Shown here in pieces: positions 24,997-33,073 of a stretch of 64,000 nucleotides of DNA. Source of the DNA: Thalassovita sp. (GTDB taxonomy: Bacteria; Pseudomonadota; Alphaproteobacteria; Rhodobacterales; Rhodobacteraceae). The stretch is taken from assembly GCF_963691685.1 (NCBI RefSeq), contig NZ_OY829290.1:1-64000 (forward strand). The letters run 5' to 3'. The notes beneath the pieces are model-generated. The model saw nothing but the letters and a program-made list of their open reading frames with translations, had not been told where the DNA came from and searched no databases. Position 1 is the stretch's first letter. Every line of letters starts with the position of its first letter. A program made the translations under genes and the position numbers.

Positions 24997-25704
24997 ATGG
25001 CCAAAACACCGATCTGGAAATCCATCGCAGCCACGCTCAGCAATGAAATTGCGGTGGGCCACTATAGCCCCGGGGACAAGCTGCCGACCGAGGCGCAGCT
25101 TGCCTCACGCTTCAGCGTGAACCGCCATACCGTGCGCCGCGCATTGCAGGATATGCAGGAACAGGGTCTGACCCAATCGCGCCGCGGCGCCGGGGTCTTT
25201 GTGATGGCAGAACCCACGGAATACCCCATCGGCCGCCGGGTGCGGTTTCACCAAAACATCGCGGCGGCAGGGCGGTCGGCGGACAAGCGGCTGCTCTCGC
25301 TGCAAACCCGCCCCTGTGACAGCGAGGAGGCTGAGGCGCTGGATCTGACCAAAGGCGATCCGGTGCATGTGTACGAAGGGGTCTCCTTGGCTGATACCGT
25401 GCCAATTGCTGTGTCGCGCTCGGTCTTTCCCGGCGCCCGGTTTCCGCATCTGATTGAGGGGCTGGAACAGCATGCCTCGGTAACCAAGGCGCTGGCTGCT
25501 GCCGGGGTGCGGGACTACACGCGATCGGTCACCCGGATGACCGCCGTTCTGGCGACGGCCACACAAGCCACGCAGCTTAACATCTCAGAAGGGGCGCCGA
25601 TCCTGCGCACCATCAGCGTCAATGTCGACCTTGAGGGCCTGCCGGTGGAGTTTGGCTACACATGGTGGGTCGGGGACCGGATGACGCTGGTGCTGGAAGA
25701 TTAG
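24997..25704 (+). CDS. phnF: PhnF-type GntR family transcriptional regulator
   Basis: A 235-aa regulator with an N-terminal winged-helix GntR domain (about 1-70: GDKLPTEAQLASRFSVNRHT) and a C-terminal UTRA ligand domain (about 80-235). Divergent from phnG, it likely represses the phn genes and itself through the inverted repeat at 24906-24939; the effector is unknown. Expression is likely autoregulated given the shared 105-bp intergenic region. Confidence 0.92.
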   Translation: MAKTPIWKSIAATLSNEIAVGHYSPGDKLPTEAQLASRFSVNRHTVRRALQDMQEQGLTQSRRGAGVFVMAEPTEYPIGRRVRFHQNIAAAGRSADKRLLSLQTRPCDSEEAEALDLTKGDPVHVYEGVSLADTVPIAVSRSVFPGARFPHLIEGLEQHASVTKALAAAGVRDYTRSVTRMTAVLATATQATQLNISEGAPILRTISVNVDLEGLPVEFGYTWWVGDRMTLVLED

Positions 25705-25808
25705 TGCAACACCAGAAAACGCGCATTTTTATTGCCAACTGCGGGCCTGTCACCTCGCCGACACAGAAGCGGCGTAGGGAAGGGGCAAACCCAGCATGAG
25801 GCAGGCAG

Positions 25809-26993
25809 ATGCTAAATCAGCTCCCCCCTTTGCGTCTGACCGGCGCGACCGTTCTGCGGGACGGTGAACTGCAAGATCGTTCCGTTGCCATTGAAAACGG
25901 GCGGATCACCAAGGGCCCGCATCCGGCGGTGGACCTGTCGGGCTATTACATCCTGCCTGGGATCATTGACCTGCATGGCGACGCCTTTGAACGCCACATC
26001 GCCCCGCGTCCGTCAGCGCCCTTTCCGATTGCCACCGGGCTGCGGATGACCGACCGCGATGCGGCGGCAAACGGGGTAACCACCGCATGGCTGGCACAAA
26101 GCTGGTCTTGGGAGGGTGGCATGCGCAGCCCGGCCTTCACCGAGGAGGTGCTGGATACGCTGGTGCGCTACCGCGCCGAATCGCTGACCGACCTGCGCCT
26201 GCAAATCCGTTATGAAACCCATATGATCGACAGCGGTGACCAGCTACTGGCGGCGATCCGGCGCTATGGTGTCGACTATGTGGTGTTCAACAACCACCTG
26301 GACGAAGCGCTGATCGGCGCCGAAACCAATCCGGCGATGATTGCGCAATGGGCGGCCCGCAATGGCCGCACCGCACGGGAACATCTGCGCATCGTGGAGG
26401 AGGCCAATGCCCGCTCCACCGAGGTACCGCGCCATCTGTGCCGGCTGGCTGAGGCCTTTGATACGCTTGGCGTGATCTACGGATCGCACGATGATGAAAG
26501 CGCTGAACAGCGCGAACACTACGCGATGATCGGCGCACGGATCTGTGAGTTCCCGACCAAACGGCCGCCGGCAGCTGCGGCTGCGGCGATGGGGGATCCT
26601 GTGTTGCTGGGGGCGCCGAATGTTGTGCGTGGCGGGTCGCAGGCGGGCAATATTTCAGCAACGCAGCTGATCCGCGAAGGGCTGTGTGATGCGCTGGTTT
26701 CTGACTACTTCTATCCGGCGCTGTCTCAGGCCGCCTTTGCGCTGGTGGATCAGGGCGTGCTGACCCTGCCAGCCGCCTGGGCGCTGATTTCAGAACGGCC
26801 CGCCGACATTCTGCGGCTGGCAGATCGCGGTGTGATTGCCCCCGGCAAGCGGGCCGATCTGGTGGTGGTGCATAAGGAAAGCCGCGCTGTGGAGGCGACA
26901 ATCAGCGATGGCCGCTTGTCCTTCCTCGCCGGGGAGGCGGCACAGCGCTTTGTGAAACTGCAGGCTGGCAATGTGCCCCTGGCGGCGGAGTGA
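25809..26993 (+). CDS. Second PhnM-like amidohydrolase (divergent paralogue)
   Basis: A 394-aa PhnM-family amidohydrolase. It shares LPGIIDLHGDAFERH, YGSHDDESAEQ and GAPNVVRGGSQAGN with PhnM. It lacks the SLMDHxPGQRQF block of the canonical copy at 17391 (here the segment reads VVFNNHLDEAL), and HGDAFERH replaces HTDNLERH. It probably hydrolyses a related phosphonate-ribose triphosphate or acts with a different pathway branch; this is inference. It is preceded by GAGGCAGG and follows phnF by 104 bp on the same strand. Confidence 0.85.
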   Translation: MLNQLPPLRLTGATVLRDGELQDRSVAIENGRITKGPHPAVDLSGYYILPGIIDLHGDAFERHIAPRPSAPFPIATGLRMTDRDAAANGVTTAWLAQSWSWEGGMRSPAFTEEVLDTLVRYRAESLTDLRLQIRYETHMIDSGDQLLAAIRRYGVDYVVFNNHLDEALIGAETNPAMIAQWAARNGRTAREHLRIVEEANARSTEVPRHLCRLAEAFDTLGVIYGSHDDESAEQREHYAMIGARICEFPTKRPPAAAAAAMGDPVLLGAPNVVRGGSQAGNISATQLIREGLCDALVSDYFYPALSQAAFALVDQGVLTLPAAWALISERPADILRLADRGVIAPGKRADLVVVHKESRAVEATISDGRLSFLAGEAAQRFVKLQAGNVPLAAE

Positions 26994-27020
26994 TCGGTTA
27001 AATCTGGCCACAGGGATGAA

Positions 27021-27049
27021 CTGTCATTCAGAGGTCACGCAACTGTCAA
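27021..27049 (+). promoter_or_regulatory. Triple Pho-box repeat driving a + strand transcript
   Basis: CTGTCAT (27021), AGGTCAC (27032) and CTGTCAA (27043) repeat with an exact 11-bp period and 4-bp spacers, the classic PhoB box layout. A candidate -10, TAGGGT (27060-27065), follows 10 bp later, as in PhoB-activated promoters. It is oriented rightward, and no protein gene lies downstream on that strand before a terminator. Confidence 0.65.
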
Positions 27050-27071
27050 AGACCGCTGCTAGGGTCACCTC

Positions 27072-27173
27072 AAGGGACGTATCAGGCGCCCTTTTTCAAT
27101 AGGTAACTCTTTTCCATTATCCCCAATTTGAGACCCTGTCTTGCGGCCCCTCCCCCAGGGGCCGCATTTTTTT
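27072..27173 (+). ncRNA. Candidate phosphate-responsive small RNA (about 100 nt)
   Basis: Predicted transcript from a start about 7 nt after the -10 at 27060-27065 to the T-run at 27173. It lies between phnM-like (ends 26993) and a convergent acetyltransferase gene (ends 27196), leaving no room for a usual protein gene. The 5' half is unstructured and pyrimidine-rich (CTCTTTTCC) and the 3' end is a strong rho-independent hairpin, a typical trans-acting sRNA layout. Ends and existence are inferred from promoter plus terminator only. Confidence 0.5.
27143..27173 (+). terminator. Strong rho-independent terminator
   Basis: GCGGCCCCT (27143-27151) and AGGGGCCGC (27157-27165) form a perfect 9-bp stem with a C5 loop, followed by seven T residues (27167-27173). 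The T-run is on the + strand only, so it ends + transcripts (the candidate sRNA and/or phnM-like read-through). Confidence 0.88.
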
Positions 27174-27195
27174 GAGGTCGCGTATCCGGGTGGCC

Positions 27196-27813
27196 TTACG
27201 CTTCGTATTTTTCCAAAAACGCCTCAGCCGGCATCGCGCGGAAATCAGGCAGGGCGTCCTTCAGGCGGGTATGATCCCAGTCCCACCAGGCCAGGGCGAT
27301 CATGCGCTCAGCCAACGCTTCGGGAAACCGGCGGCGCAATGGCTTGGCGGTGACGCCTGCGACGATGGTGTAAGGCGCAACATCCTTGGTCACCACCGCT
27401 CCTGAGGCGACAACGGCGCCATGGCCAATAGTGATCTCAGGTTTGATCTGGGCGTTGTGGCCGATCCAGACATCATGACCGATCCGCACCCGCCGTGCCG
27501 CGCGGGCGGCAAAGAACAATTCATCCACGCCAGCGTCATCCCAATAGTCATCAGAACGATAGAGGAAATGGTGCATGCTGGCAGTGTGCATTGGATGGTC
27601 GGTGGCCCCGATCCGGACATAGCTGGCGATATTGGCAAACTTGCCGACATCGGCATTGGCCACATCCGCATAACGATCGCAGTAGGAATAATCGCCAAAA
27701 TCCGCGTTCTGCACGCGGCTGCCTTTGCCAACCTCGCAGTAGCGGCCAAAACTGGCGTTTTTCAGTTCAACATCGGGGTGCAGGAACGGGGCGTCCGCAG
27801 TCAGCCGGGGCAT
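27196..27813 (-). CDS. Phosphonate-locus hexapeptide-repeat acetyltransferase
   Basis: A 205-aa left-handed beta-helix acyltransferase of the phosphonate-associated family (TIGR03308-like). It has hexapeptide turns (IGHDVWIGHNAQIKPEITIG) and the acetyl-CoA/chloramphenicol acetyltransferase-type active-site region (TDHPMHTASM). It may acetylate aminophosphonates or related amines, a role played by the unrelated PhnO in E. coli. AGGAAAGGAAA precedes the ATG. It follows the phnCDE operon on the same strand, after a terminator-like hairpin. Confidence 0.85.
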   Translation of the reverse strand: MPRLTADAPFLHPDVELKNASFGRYCEVGKGSRVQNADFGDYSYCDRYADVANADVGKFANIASYVRIGATDHPMHTASMHHFLYRSDDYWDDAGVDELFFAARAARRVRIGHDVWIGHNAQIKPEITIGHGAVVASGAVVTKDVAPYTIVAGVTAKPLRRRFPEALAERMIALAWWDWDHTRLKDALPDFRAMPAEAFLEKYEA

Positions 27814-27839
27814 GGTTTTTCCTTTCCTAAAACTAAAGG

Positions 27840-27871
27840 AGGCCCGCCGGGGGGAGGTATCCGGCGAGCCT
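27840..27871. terminator. Stem-loop between the acetyltransferase gene and phnE2
   Basis: AGGCCCGCCGG (27840-27850) and CCGGCGAGCCT (27861-27871) make an 11-bp stem with one mismatch. On the minus strand CCTTTAGTTTT follows, an imperfect T-tract. As the acetyltransferase gene starts at 27813, the hairpin lies in its leader when transcription comes from phnE2 on the minus strand; it could therefore attenuate that gene. Confidence 0.5.
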
Positions 27872-27897
27872 CACAATAAGGGGGCGGGAGGCTCCCC

Positions 27898-29196
27898 TCA
27901 TCCTTTGATCAGCTTGCGGCGCAGGATGCCCGACAGCCAATCCATCAGCATCACCATCAGGATGATCAGCACGATGTAGTAGGACACCTCTTCCCAGTCT
28001 TTCTGGGTGATGATCGCCTGTGTCAGCAGCAGGCCAATCCCACCCCCGGTGATGGCCCCGATGATCGTGGCCGAACGGGTGTTGGATTCCAGGAAGTAGA
28101 GCACCTGACTCAGCAACACCGGGGTGATCTGCGGCAGCACGCCAAAGCGGTAGCGCTGCAGCGGCTTGGCGCCGGTGGACTGGATGCCCTCGATCTGTTT
28201 GCCGTCAACGTTTTCCAGCGCTTCCGAGAACATCTTGCCGAAGCTGCCGGTATCCGTGATCAGGATCGCCAGCGCGCCGGTCAGCGGGCCGGGGCCAAAG
28301 GCACGGGACAGGACAATCGTCCAGATCAGCGCGTCCACCCCACGGAAGAAGTCAAACATCCGACGCATCGCAAAGCGGATCGCCAGCAACGGGGCAAAGT
28401 TCTTGGCCGCAAGGAAGGCCAGCGGCAGTGAAACCATCGCCGCCCCGAAGGTGCCGAGGAAGGCCATCAGGATCGTTTCAAAGATCGCCCAGGCCACATC
28501 GGCGTGACGCCACATCTTGTTGGTCCAGAAGTCGTTGGCAATGGCAACCGCTTCGCCGCTGGTGGCGCGGCTCAGCAGTTCCCCCAGACCCATGCCGTGG
28601 TAGGGGCTATCCAGGGTGAAGAAGAACAATTCCCAACCGTAGTTGTATTTGAACACCTCAGACCGGTTGCGGGTTACCGTCAGGCGGCCCGCATCGGTGT
28701 AGATCGCCAGCCGGTTCTTGGAGGCATTGATCCATTCGGGCACGTCGCCCTCAGGCAGCTGCGCCTGCACACCACGGCGGCCCGGTTCCGTGACCACAAG
28801 GCCATAGCCGGGGATGTCATAGGTGACCTGTTTGGGGCCAAAGGTCACGATGTGCCCGTCGCCCAGATCGATCACCGTTTCCTCACCCAGCGCCACCCAA
28901 GCAGGGGCTTCGCCGTCCGGGTAGGCGCCCTTGCGCTCACCCTCGATGGCGATGCTGACGGCGGCGTTGCGGTTGTCACGGGTGACATGGGTTTTGTAGC
29001 TGTAGCTGTCCCGGATCAGTGTTTTACCGTTGTCCAGATTGGCGCGTTCCGACAGGCCGGCCATATCGAAGGCCACAAAGATATAGGCAAAATAGGCCAG
29101 GATCAGCGCGGGCAGGCCAAAGGCCAACAGACGTTTGCGCAGAAACAGCGTATCGATCTGCGGCTTCAGTGTGGTGGGATCAGATGCCATCGTCAT
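27898..29196 (-). CDS. phnE: Phosphonate ABC transporter permease PhnE2
   Basis: A 432-aa permease with one N-terminal helix (about 25-45), a roughly 170-residue periplasmic insertion (50-220) and a C-terminal BPD-type domain. The EAA loop is EALENVDGKQIEGIQSTGA. Such long PhnE2 forms pair with a shorter PhnE1. Its start overlaps phnE1 by 4 bp, with AGAAGGAGG upstream. It imports phosphonates with PhnC and PhnD. Confidence 0.92.
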   Translation of the reverse strand: MTMASDPTTLKPQIDTLFLRKRLLAFGLPALILAYFAYIFVAFDMAGLSERANLDNGKTLIRDSYSYKTHVTRDNRNAAVSIAIEGERKGAYPDGEAPAWVALGEETVIDLGDGHIVTFGPKQVTYDIPGYGLVVTEPGRRGVQAQLPEGDVPEWINASKNRLAIYTDAGRLTVTRNRSEVFKYNYGWELFFFTLDSPYHGMGLGELLSRATSGEAVAIANDFWTNKMWRHADVAWAIFETILMAFLGTFGAAMVSLPLAFLAAKNFAPLLAIRFAMRRMFDFFRGVDALIWTIVLSRAFGPGPLTGALAILITDTGSFGKMFSEALENVDGKQIEGIQSTGAKPLQRYRFGVLPQITPVLLSQVLYFLESNTRSATIIGAITGGGIGLLLTQAIITQKDWEEVSYYIVLIILMVMLMDWLSGILRRKLIKG

Positions 29197-30086
29197 TGCA
29201 CGGCCTCCTTCTGTTTAGGGGCGGTTTGTGCGCCGTGGGTCAGGCGATGACGCAGGGCAGAGGACAGCTGATCGACCAGCACGATGGTGCCAAACAGCAA
29301 GAGGAAGATCGCGGCGGCTTCATCATATTGGCCCTTGCCCCAGGACATGGCGTTTTTCAGGTCATAGCCAATGCCACCAGCGCCCACGAAGCCCAGAATG
29401 GCCGAGGCGCGAATGTTGATCTCAAACCGCAGCAGCGCGTAGCTGAGGTAGTTCGGCGTGACCTGCGGCATGACGCCCAGAACCATGCGCTGGGTCCAGT
29501 TGGCCCCCACCGAATGCAGCCCTTCGACGGGTTTGAGTGAAGCGTTTTCGTTCACCTCGGAAAACAGTTTGCCGAGCGCCCCGGCGGTGTGCAGCGAAAT
29601 GGCGATCATCGCCGGCACCGGGCCACCGCCCAGCACAAAGATCAGCACCAGTGCCACCACGATTTCCGGGATCGCGCGGGTGATGTCCATCAGACGGCGG
29701 AACAGCGGGATCAGACGCGGCCAGCGAGCCAGACCACGCGTCGACAGCAGCGACAGCACAATGGCGATCATCGCGCCCAGCAGGGTAGAAGCGCCAGCGA
29801 TGTTGATCGTCTCAATCAGCGACGGCAGGAAGGTCAGGAAATGGGCCGGCATCTCGGCCAGTTTCTGGCTGGCTTCGCCCAGAACCTCGGCGGGGAAATC
29901 AAACAGGCGGTGCAGCCCGTCAAAGAAGCTGCCAGCGTTGCGGTCATCTGCGGTTTTGAAACCGGCGACCATCAGAGCAACAAAAACCGCCAGCATGACG
30001 GCGCTATAGACCCGTTTGCGGCGGGTCATCTCCAGATAATTGGAACGGATGTCCTCAATCGGGGAATGGGTGGTGAGATCGGCCAT
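29193..30086 (-). CDS. phnE: Phosphonate ABC transporter permease PhnE1
   Basis: A 297-aa inner-membrane permease. One N-terminal helix (VYSAVMLAVFVALMVAGF) precedes the BPD_transp domain (TINIAGASTLLGAMIAIV onward), and the EAA loop is EVNENASLKPVEGLHSVGA. It is encoded downstream of phnD in phnC-D-E1-E2 order. The gap to phnD holds a 13-bp hairpin that probably lowers permease expression relative to the binding protein. Confidence 0.93.
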   Translation of the reverse strand: MADLTTHSPIEDIRSNYLEMTRRKRVYSAVMLAVFVALMVAGFKTADDRNAGSFFDGLHRLFDFPAEVLGEASQKLAEMPAHFLTFLPSLIETINIAGASTLLGAMIAIVLSLLSTRGLARWPRLIPLFRRLMDITRAIPEIVVALVLIFVLGGGPVPAMIAISLHTAGALGKLFSEVNENASLKPVEGLHSVGANWTQRMVLGVMPQVTPNYLSYALLRFEINIRASAILGFVGAGGIGYDLKNAMSWGKGQYDEAAAIFLLLFGTIVLVDQLSSALRHRLTHGAQTAPKQKEAVQ

Positions 30087-30100
30087 GGGTACCTCATGTG

Positions 30101-30136
30101 AAAACAGGCCCCGGCACGGAATGCGGGGCCTGTTTT
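30101..30136 (-). terminator. Intra-operon attenuator hairpin between phnD and phnE1
   Basis: A perfect 13-bp stem (AAAACAGGCCCCG 30101-30113 with 30124-30136) around a 10-nt loop, with a short T-run on the minus strand. Such elements after binding-protein genes make the binding protein more abundant than the permeases. Confidence 0.7.
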
Positions 30137-30151
30137 GTGAAAGAGCAAAGC

Positions 30152-31060
30152 TTAGTTGGACTTCAGCTTGCGTGCTTCGATGATGACTTCATAGGCGTCG
30201 TGGCCGATCGGCATTACGCCTTTGGCTTCGCCGGACAGAACACCGTAGGCACAGTCAGGATCGATCGACGGCAGCGAGGCCATCAGCGCGGTGAACTTGA
30301 CCTTCACGTCTTCGGGCAGGTCTTTGCGCAGAACGATCGGGCCTTCCGGGATCGGCTTGGACTGCCAGATTTTGACCAGCTCGTTCATGTCAACCAGACC
30401 AGCGTCAACTGCGCGACGCAGGGCGCCCGAGTTGTAGCCATCTTCCCAGTTGCCCAGACCGTCGGCCCAGGTCACGCCGCCGTCAAAGTCACCGTTGTAA
30501 ACACCAACGATGGTCTGCTCATGGCCGCCCGAGAATTTCACTTCGCCGAAGTAATCGCCCGAGGTCATGGTCGAACCGGTGGCTTCAGGAATTTCGATCG
30601 AGGGGATCAGGAAGCCCGAGGTCGAGTTCGGATCGCCGAAGCCGAAGGTCTTGCCCTTCATCGCTTCCAGGCTGTCGATGCCGCTGTCTTTGCGGGCGAA
30701 ACCGATCGAATAGTAGCCGTAGCCGCCGTCAACGTTCACCTTAACCAGGATCGGCTCAACCGCTTCGGGGTCCGACAGGTAGGTTTTAGCGTAGCCCGAG
30801 GCGCCCAGCCAGGCCATGTCGATGGTGCCGCCCAACAGGCCCTGGATCACACCGTTGTAGTCGGCCGGGGCGAAGAGTTTGGTGGGCACACCCAGCACTT
30901 CTTCGGTTTTGGCGCGCAGGCATTCGTTGTTGTTCAAACGGTCCTGTGCGTTTTCGCCGCCCAGGAGGCCGATGCGGAATTCGGTGATGCCTTTGTCCTC
31001 GGCAAGAACCGGGGTGGTCAGGGCGGTGGTGGCCAGAACGGCCGCGATCAGTTTTTTCAT
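30152..31060 (-). CDS. phnD: Phosphonate ABC transporter substrate-binding protein PhnD
   Basis: A 302-aa periplasmic binding protein with a Sec signal peptide (MKKLIAAVLATTALTTPVLA, cut before EDKG). FRIGLLGGENAQDRLNNNE and FGDPNSTSGFLIP are typical of PhnD-type binding proteins. It follows GGAGAGAG and binds phosphonates for PhnC/E. Confidence 0.95.
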   Translation of the reverse strand: MKKLIAAVLATTALTTPVLAEDKGITEFRIGLLGGENAQDRLNNNECLRAKTEEVLGVPTKLFAPADYNGVIQGLLGGTIDMAWLGASGYAKTYLSDPEAVEPILVKVNVDGGYGYYSIGFARKDSGIDSLEAMKGKTFGFGDPNSTSGFLIPSIEIPEATGSTMTSGDYFGEVKFSGGHEQTIVGVYNGDFDGGVTWADGLGNWEDGYNSGALRRAVDAGLVDMNELVKIWQSKPIPEGPIVLRKDLPEDVKVKFTALMASLPSIDPDCAYGVLSGEAKGVMPIGHDAYEVIIEARKLKSN

Positions 31061-31126
31061 CTTACTCTCTCCGATGTTGATGCCCCGTGGCCTGTGCCGC
31101 GGGAGATGAAAACTTGGTCTTAACGA

Positions 31127-31930
31127 TTAAGCTGGGATGGCTTCCGGGGTGTTCAGCGCCTCAATTGAGGTGCTGGTCGCCGCCTCTGAGAAGCTGGCGT
31201 CGGCGCCGTAGATGTCGCGGGCCACGCCGGTGGTCAGCTGCGCCGGTGTTCCGTCAAACACGACGCGGCCGTGGCGCATGCCGATCACCCGGTCGCAATA
31301 GCGGCGCGCAGTGTCGAGGGTGTGCAGGTTGGCGATGACCAGACGGCCATCTTCGTCATGCAGGCGGCGCAGGTCGTCCATCACGATCTGAGCGTTCATT
31401 GGATCAAGTGAGGCGATGGGTTCATCGGCCAGCACGATCTTGGGGTCCTGCATCACGGCGCGGGCGATCGCCACACGCTGCTGCTGACCACCCGAAAGCG
31501 CCTCGGCGCGTTTGGCGGCGTGACCGGCGATGCCCAGACGTTCCAGAATGTCCAGGGCCCGGTGGATGTCAGCGGTCGGGTAAAGGTTGAACAGGGTCGC
31601 TGCGGTGGAGCGTTTGTTCAGTGTGCCGTGCAACACGTTGGACACAACATCCATCCGCGGCACCAGATTGAACTGCTGAAAGATCATCGCGCAGTCGGCC
31701 TGCCAGCTGCGTTTGTCCGCGCCGGTCAGGCCGGTGATGTCTTTGCCGTCAAACAGGATGCGGCCGCTGCTGGCATCTTCCAGTCGGTTCAGCATCCGCA
31801 GCATGGTGGATTTACCGGCACCCGAGGCGCCAATCACCCCGATCATCATTGGCTTGTCGACTGTGATCGATACGTTGTCGACCGCCGTGTTGGCGCCAAA
31901 GACCTTGGTGAGATTTTCGATTGTCAGCAT
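31127..31930 (-). CDS. phnC: Phosphonate ABC transporter ATP-binding protein PhnC
   Basis: A 267-aa transporter ATPase with Walker A GASGAGKST, signature LSGGQQQRVAIARAV and Walker B IVLADEPIASLD. It is the first gene of phnC-D-E1-E2. A Pho-box-like triple repeat lies 55-83 bp upstream, consistent with phosphate-starvation control. Confidence 0.95.
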   Translation of the reverse strand: MLTIENLTKVFGANTAVDNVSITVDKPMMIGVIGASGAGKSTMLRMLNRLEDASSGRILFDGKDITGLTGADKRSWQADCAMIFQQFNLVPRMDVVSNVLHGTLNKRSTAATLFNLYPTADIHRALDILERLGIAGHAAKRAEALSGGQQQRVAIARAVMQDPKIVLADEPIASLDPMNAQIVMDDLRRLHDEDGRLVIANLHTLDTARRYCDRVIGMRHGRVVFDGTPAQLTTGVARDIYGADASFSEAATSTSIEALNTPEAIPA

Positions 31931-31984
31931 GTCATGCCCCCGCTTCTTCAGGGCAGTCTGCTAGAGATGCTCAGAGTCGGGGAT

Positions 31985-32013
31985 TTGACAAATCGATTAA
32001 AGTTTTGTGACGC
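31985..32013 (-). promoter_or_regulatory. Pho-box-like triple repeat upstream of phnC
   Basis: Minus-strand GCGTCAC (32013-32007), CTTTAAT (32002-31996) and TTGTCAA (31991-31985) with 4-bp spacers (AAAA, CGAT) repeat every 11 bp. The outer units match the TGTCA core. A second partial box, AGGTCAC with AAAA after it, lies at 32103-32093, and AGTTTTGTGAC is repeated directly at 32001 and 32091. Confidence 0.5.
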
Positions 32014-32135
32014 GACACCCGAAGATGCGCCAAATTTCTGTTACAAAAATCGGAATTTTCTTTTAAGATTAGTGGATTAGCGTGTCGTTGAGTTTTGTGA
32101 CCTTCGCCAGCCAGCCCAATTGGCATGTCTGCTCT

Positions 32136-32888
32136 TTAGTCCTGCGTGCGCACAACGGAACGAAACAGGTGGCCGGGCAGCACGATAAAGCTTTTCGAAT
32201 AGCGCGCCACCATGCGACCGGGATTGGTCACCATGCGCCAGAGCCATTCCATCGCGATCTTACGCACCCACAGCGGCGCCCGTGTCTGATCGCCTGACAG
32301 GAAGTCCAAACCCGCCCCAACCGAGGCAAAGGACAGCTTGGGCGCGAACTGACGGCCAAAGGCGGCAAAGACTTCCTGTTTCGGCGCCCCCAGCGCGAGG
32401 AAGCACATGCGCGCGCCAGCCGTTTGGGCCGCATTTAACACGGCCGCGGCTTCGGGGCCTGTCGGGTTGAACCCCATCGTGGGGGAGTTCTGGTAGACGA
32501 TTTTCAGATCCGGCAGAGCCTCACGCAGGGCAGTCGCGGCTTTGCTCAGGCTTTCGCCACGGCTGCCGATCAGTGCAATTGGAATGCCCATTTCGGCGCA
32601 GAGCCGGGCGATGGGATACACCAGATCCGATCCCGGCTGCAGTTCCACCGGGCTGCCCGCCAGTTGCGACATCCAGACAATCGGATTGCCATCGGCGACC
32701 ACGATATCCTGTTCGGCATAGGCATGCTGAAAGGCCTGATCGGTTTCCAGCTTGACCAGATGATCCATGTTCAACGTTGCCAGTGCAAACCCCTGACCAG
32801 CCGCGAAATACTGTGTCAGCTTCGCCCTCAGATGCGACCAGTCCGGCGTGTTCACCGAAATGGAATAGGCTCTGATCCAGAACTTCAT
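32136..32888 (-). CDS. WecG/TagA/CpsF family glycosyltransferase (GT26)
   Basis: A 250-aa GT26 enzyme transferring a sugar (often ManNAc or ManNAcA) to a lipid-linked acceptor during polysaccharide assembly. The conserved signatures NMDHLVKLE, VVADGNPIVWMSQ, FLALGAPKQEVF and GAGLDFLSG then RAPLWVRKIAMEWLWRM are all present. It is divergent from the EPS genes that follow and separated from phnC by 205 bp holding Pho-box-like repeats. Confidence 0.93.
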   Translation of the reverse strand: MKFWIRAYSISVNTPDWSHLRAKLTQYFAAGQGFALATLNMDHLVKLETDQAFQHAYAEQDIVVADGNPIVWMSQLAGSPVELQPGSDLVYPIARLCAEMGIPIALIGSRGESLSKAATALREALPDLKIVYQNSPTMGFNPTGPEAAAVLNAAQTAGARMCFLALGAPKQEVFAAFGRQFAPKLSFASVGAGLDFLSGDQTRAPLWVRKIAMEWLWRMVTNPGRMVARYSKSFIVLPGHLFRSVVRTQD

Positions 32889-33073
32889 GTCTTGGCCTCG
32901 GGTGCGGCGTGCTTCATGGGCTACGTTGGTCGCTTTTCACATGCATTCTATCGTTGCGGGATTGAAACCTGTTTGCACAGACAATGGTCCCGGGTCTAGG
33001 CTAACTTTACAACAAAATGCTGTCAGATTTACAGAATGACTGTGCATTTGTCTCACAACGGGCATCGGACTTA

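Noticed and set aside
27016..27102. Short 28-codon frame across the sRNA promoter
   Set aside because: No ribosome-binding site, and it runs through the Pho box; better explained as chance.
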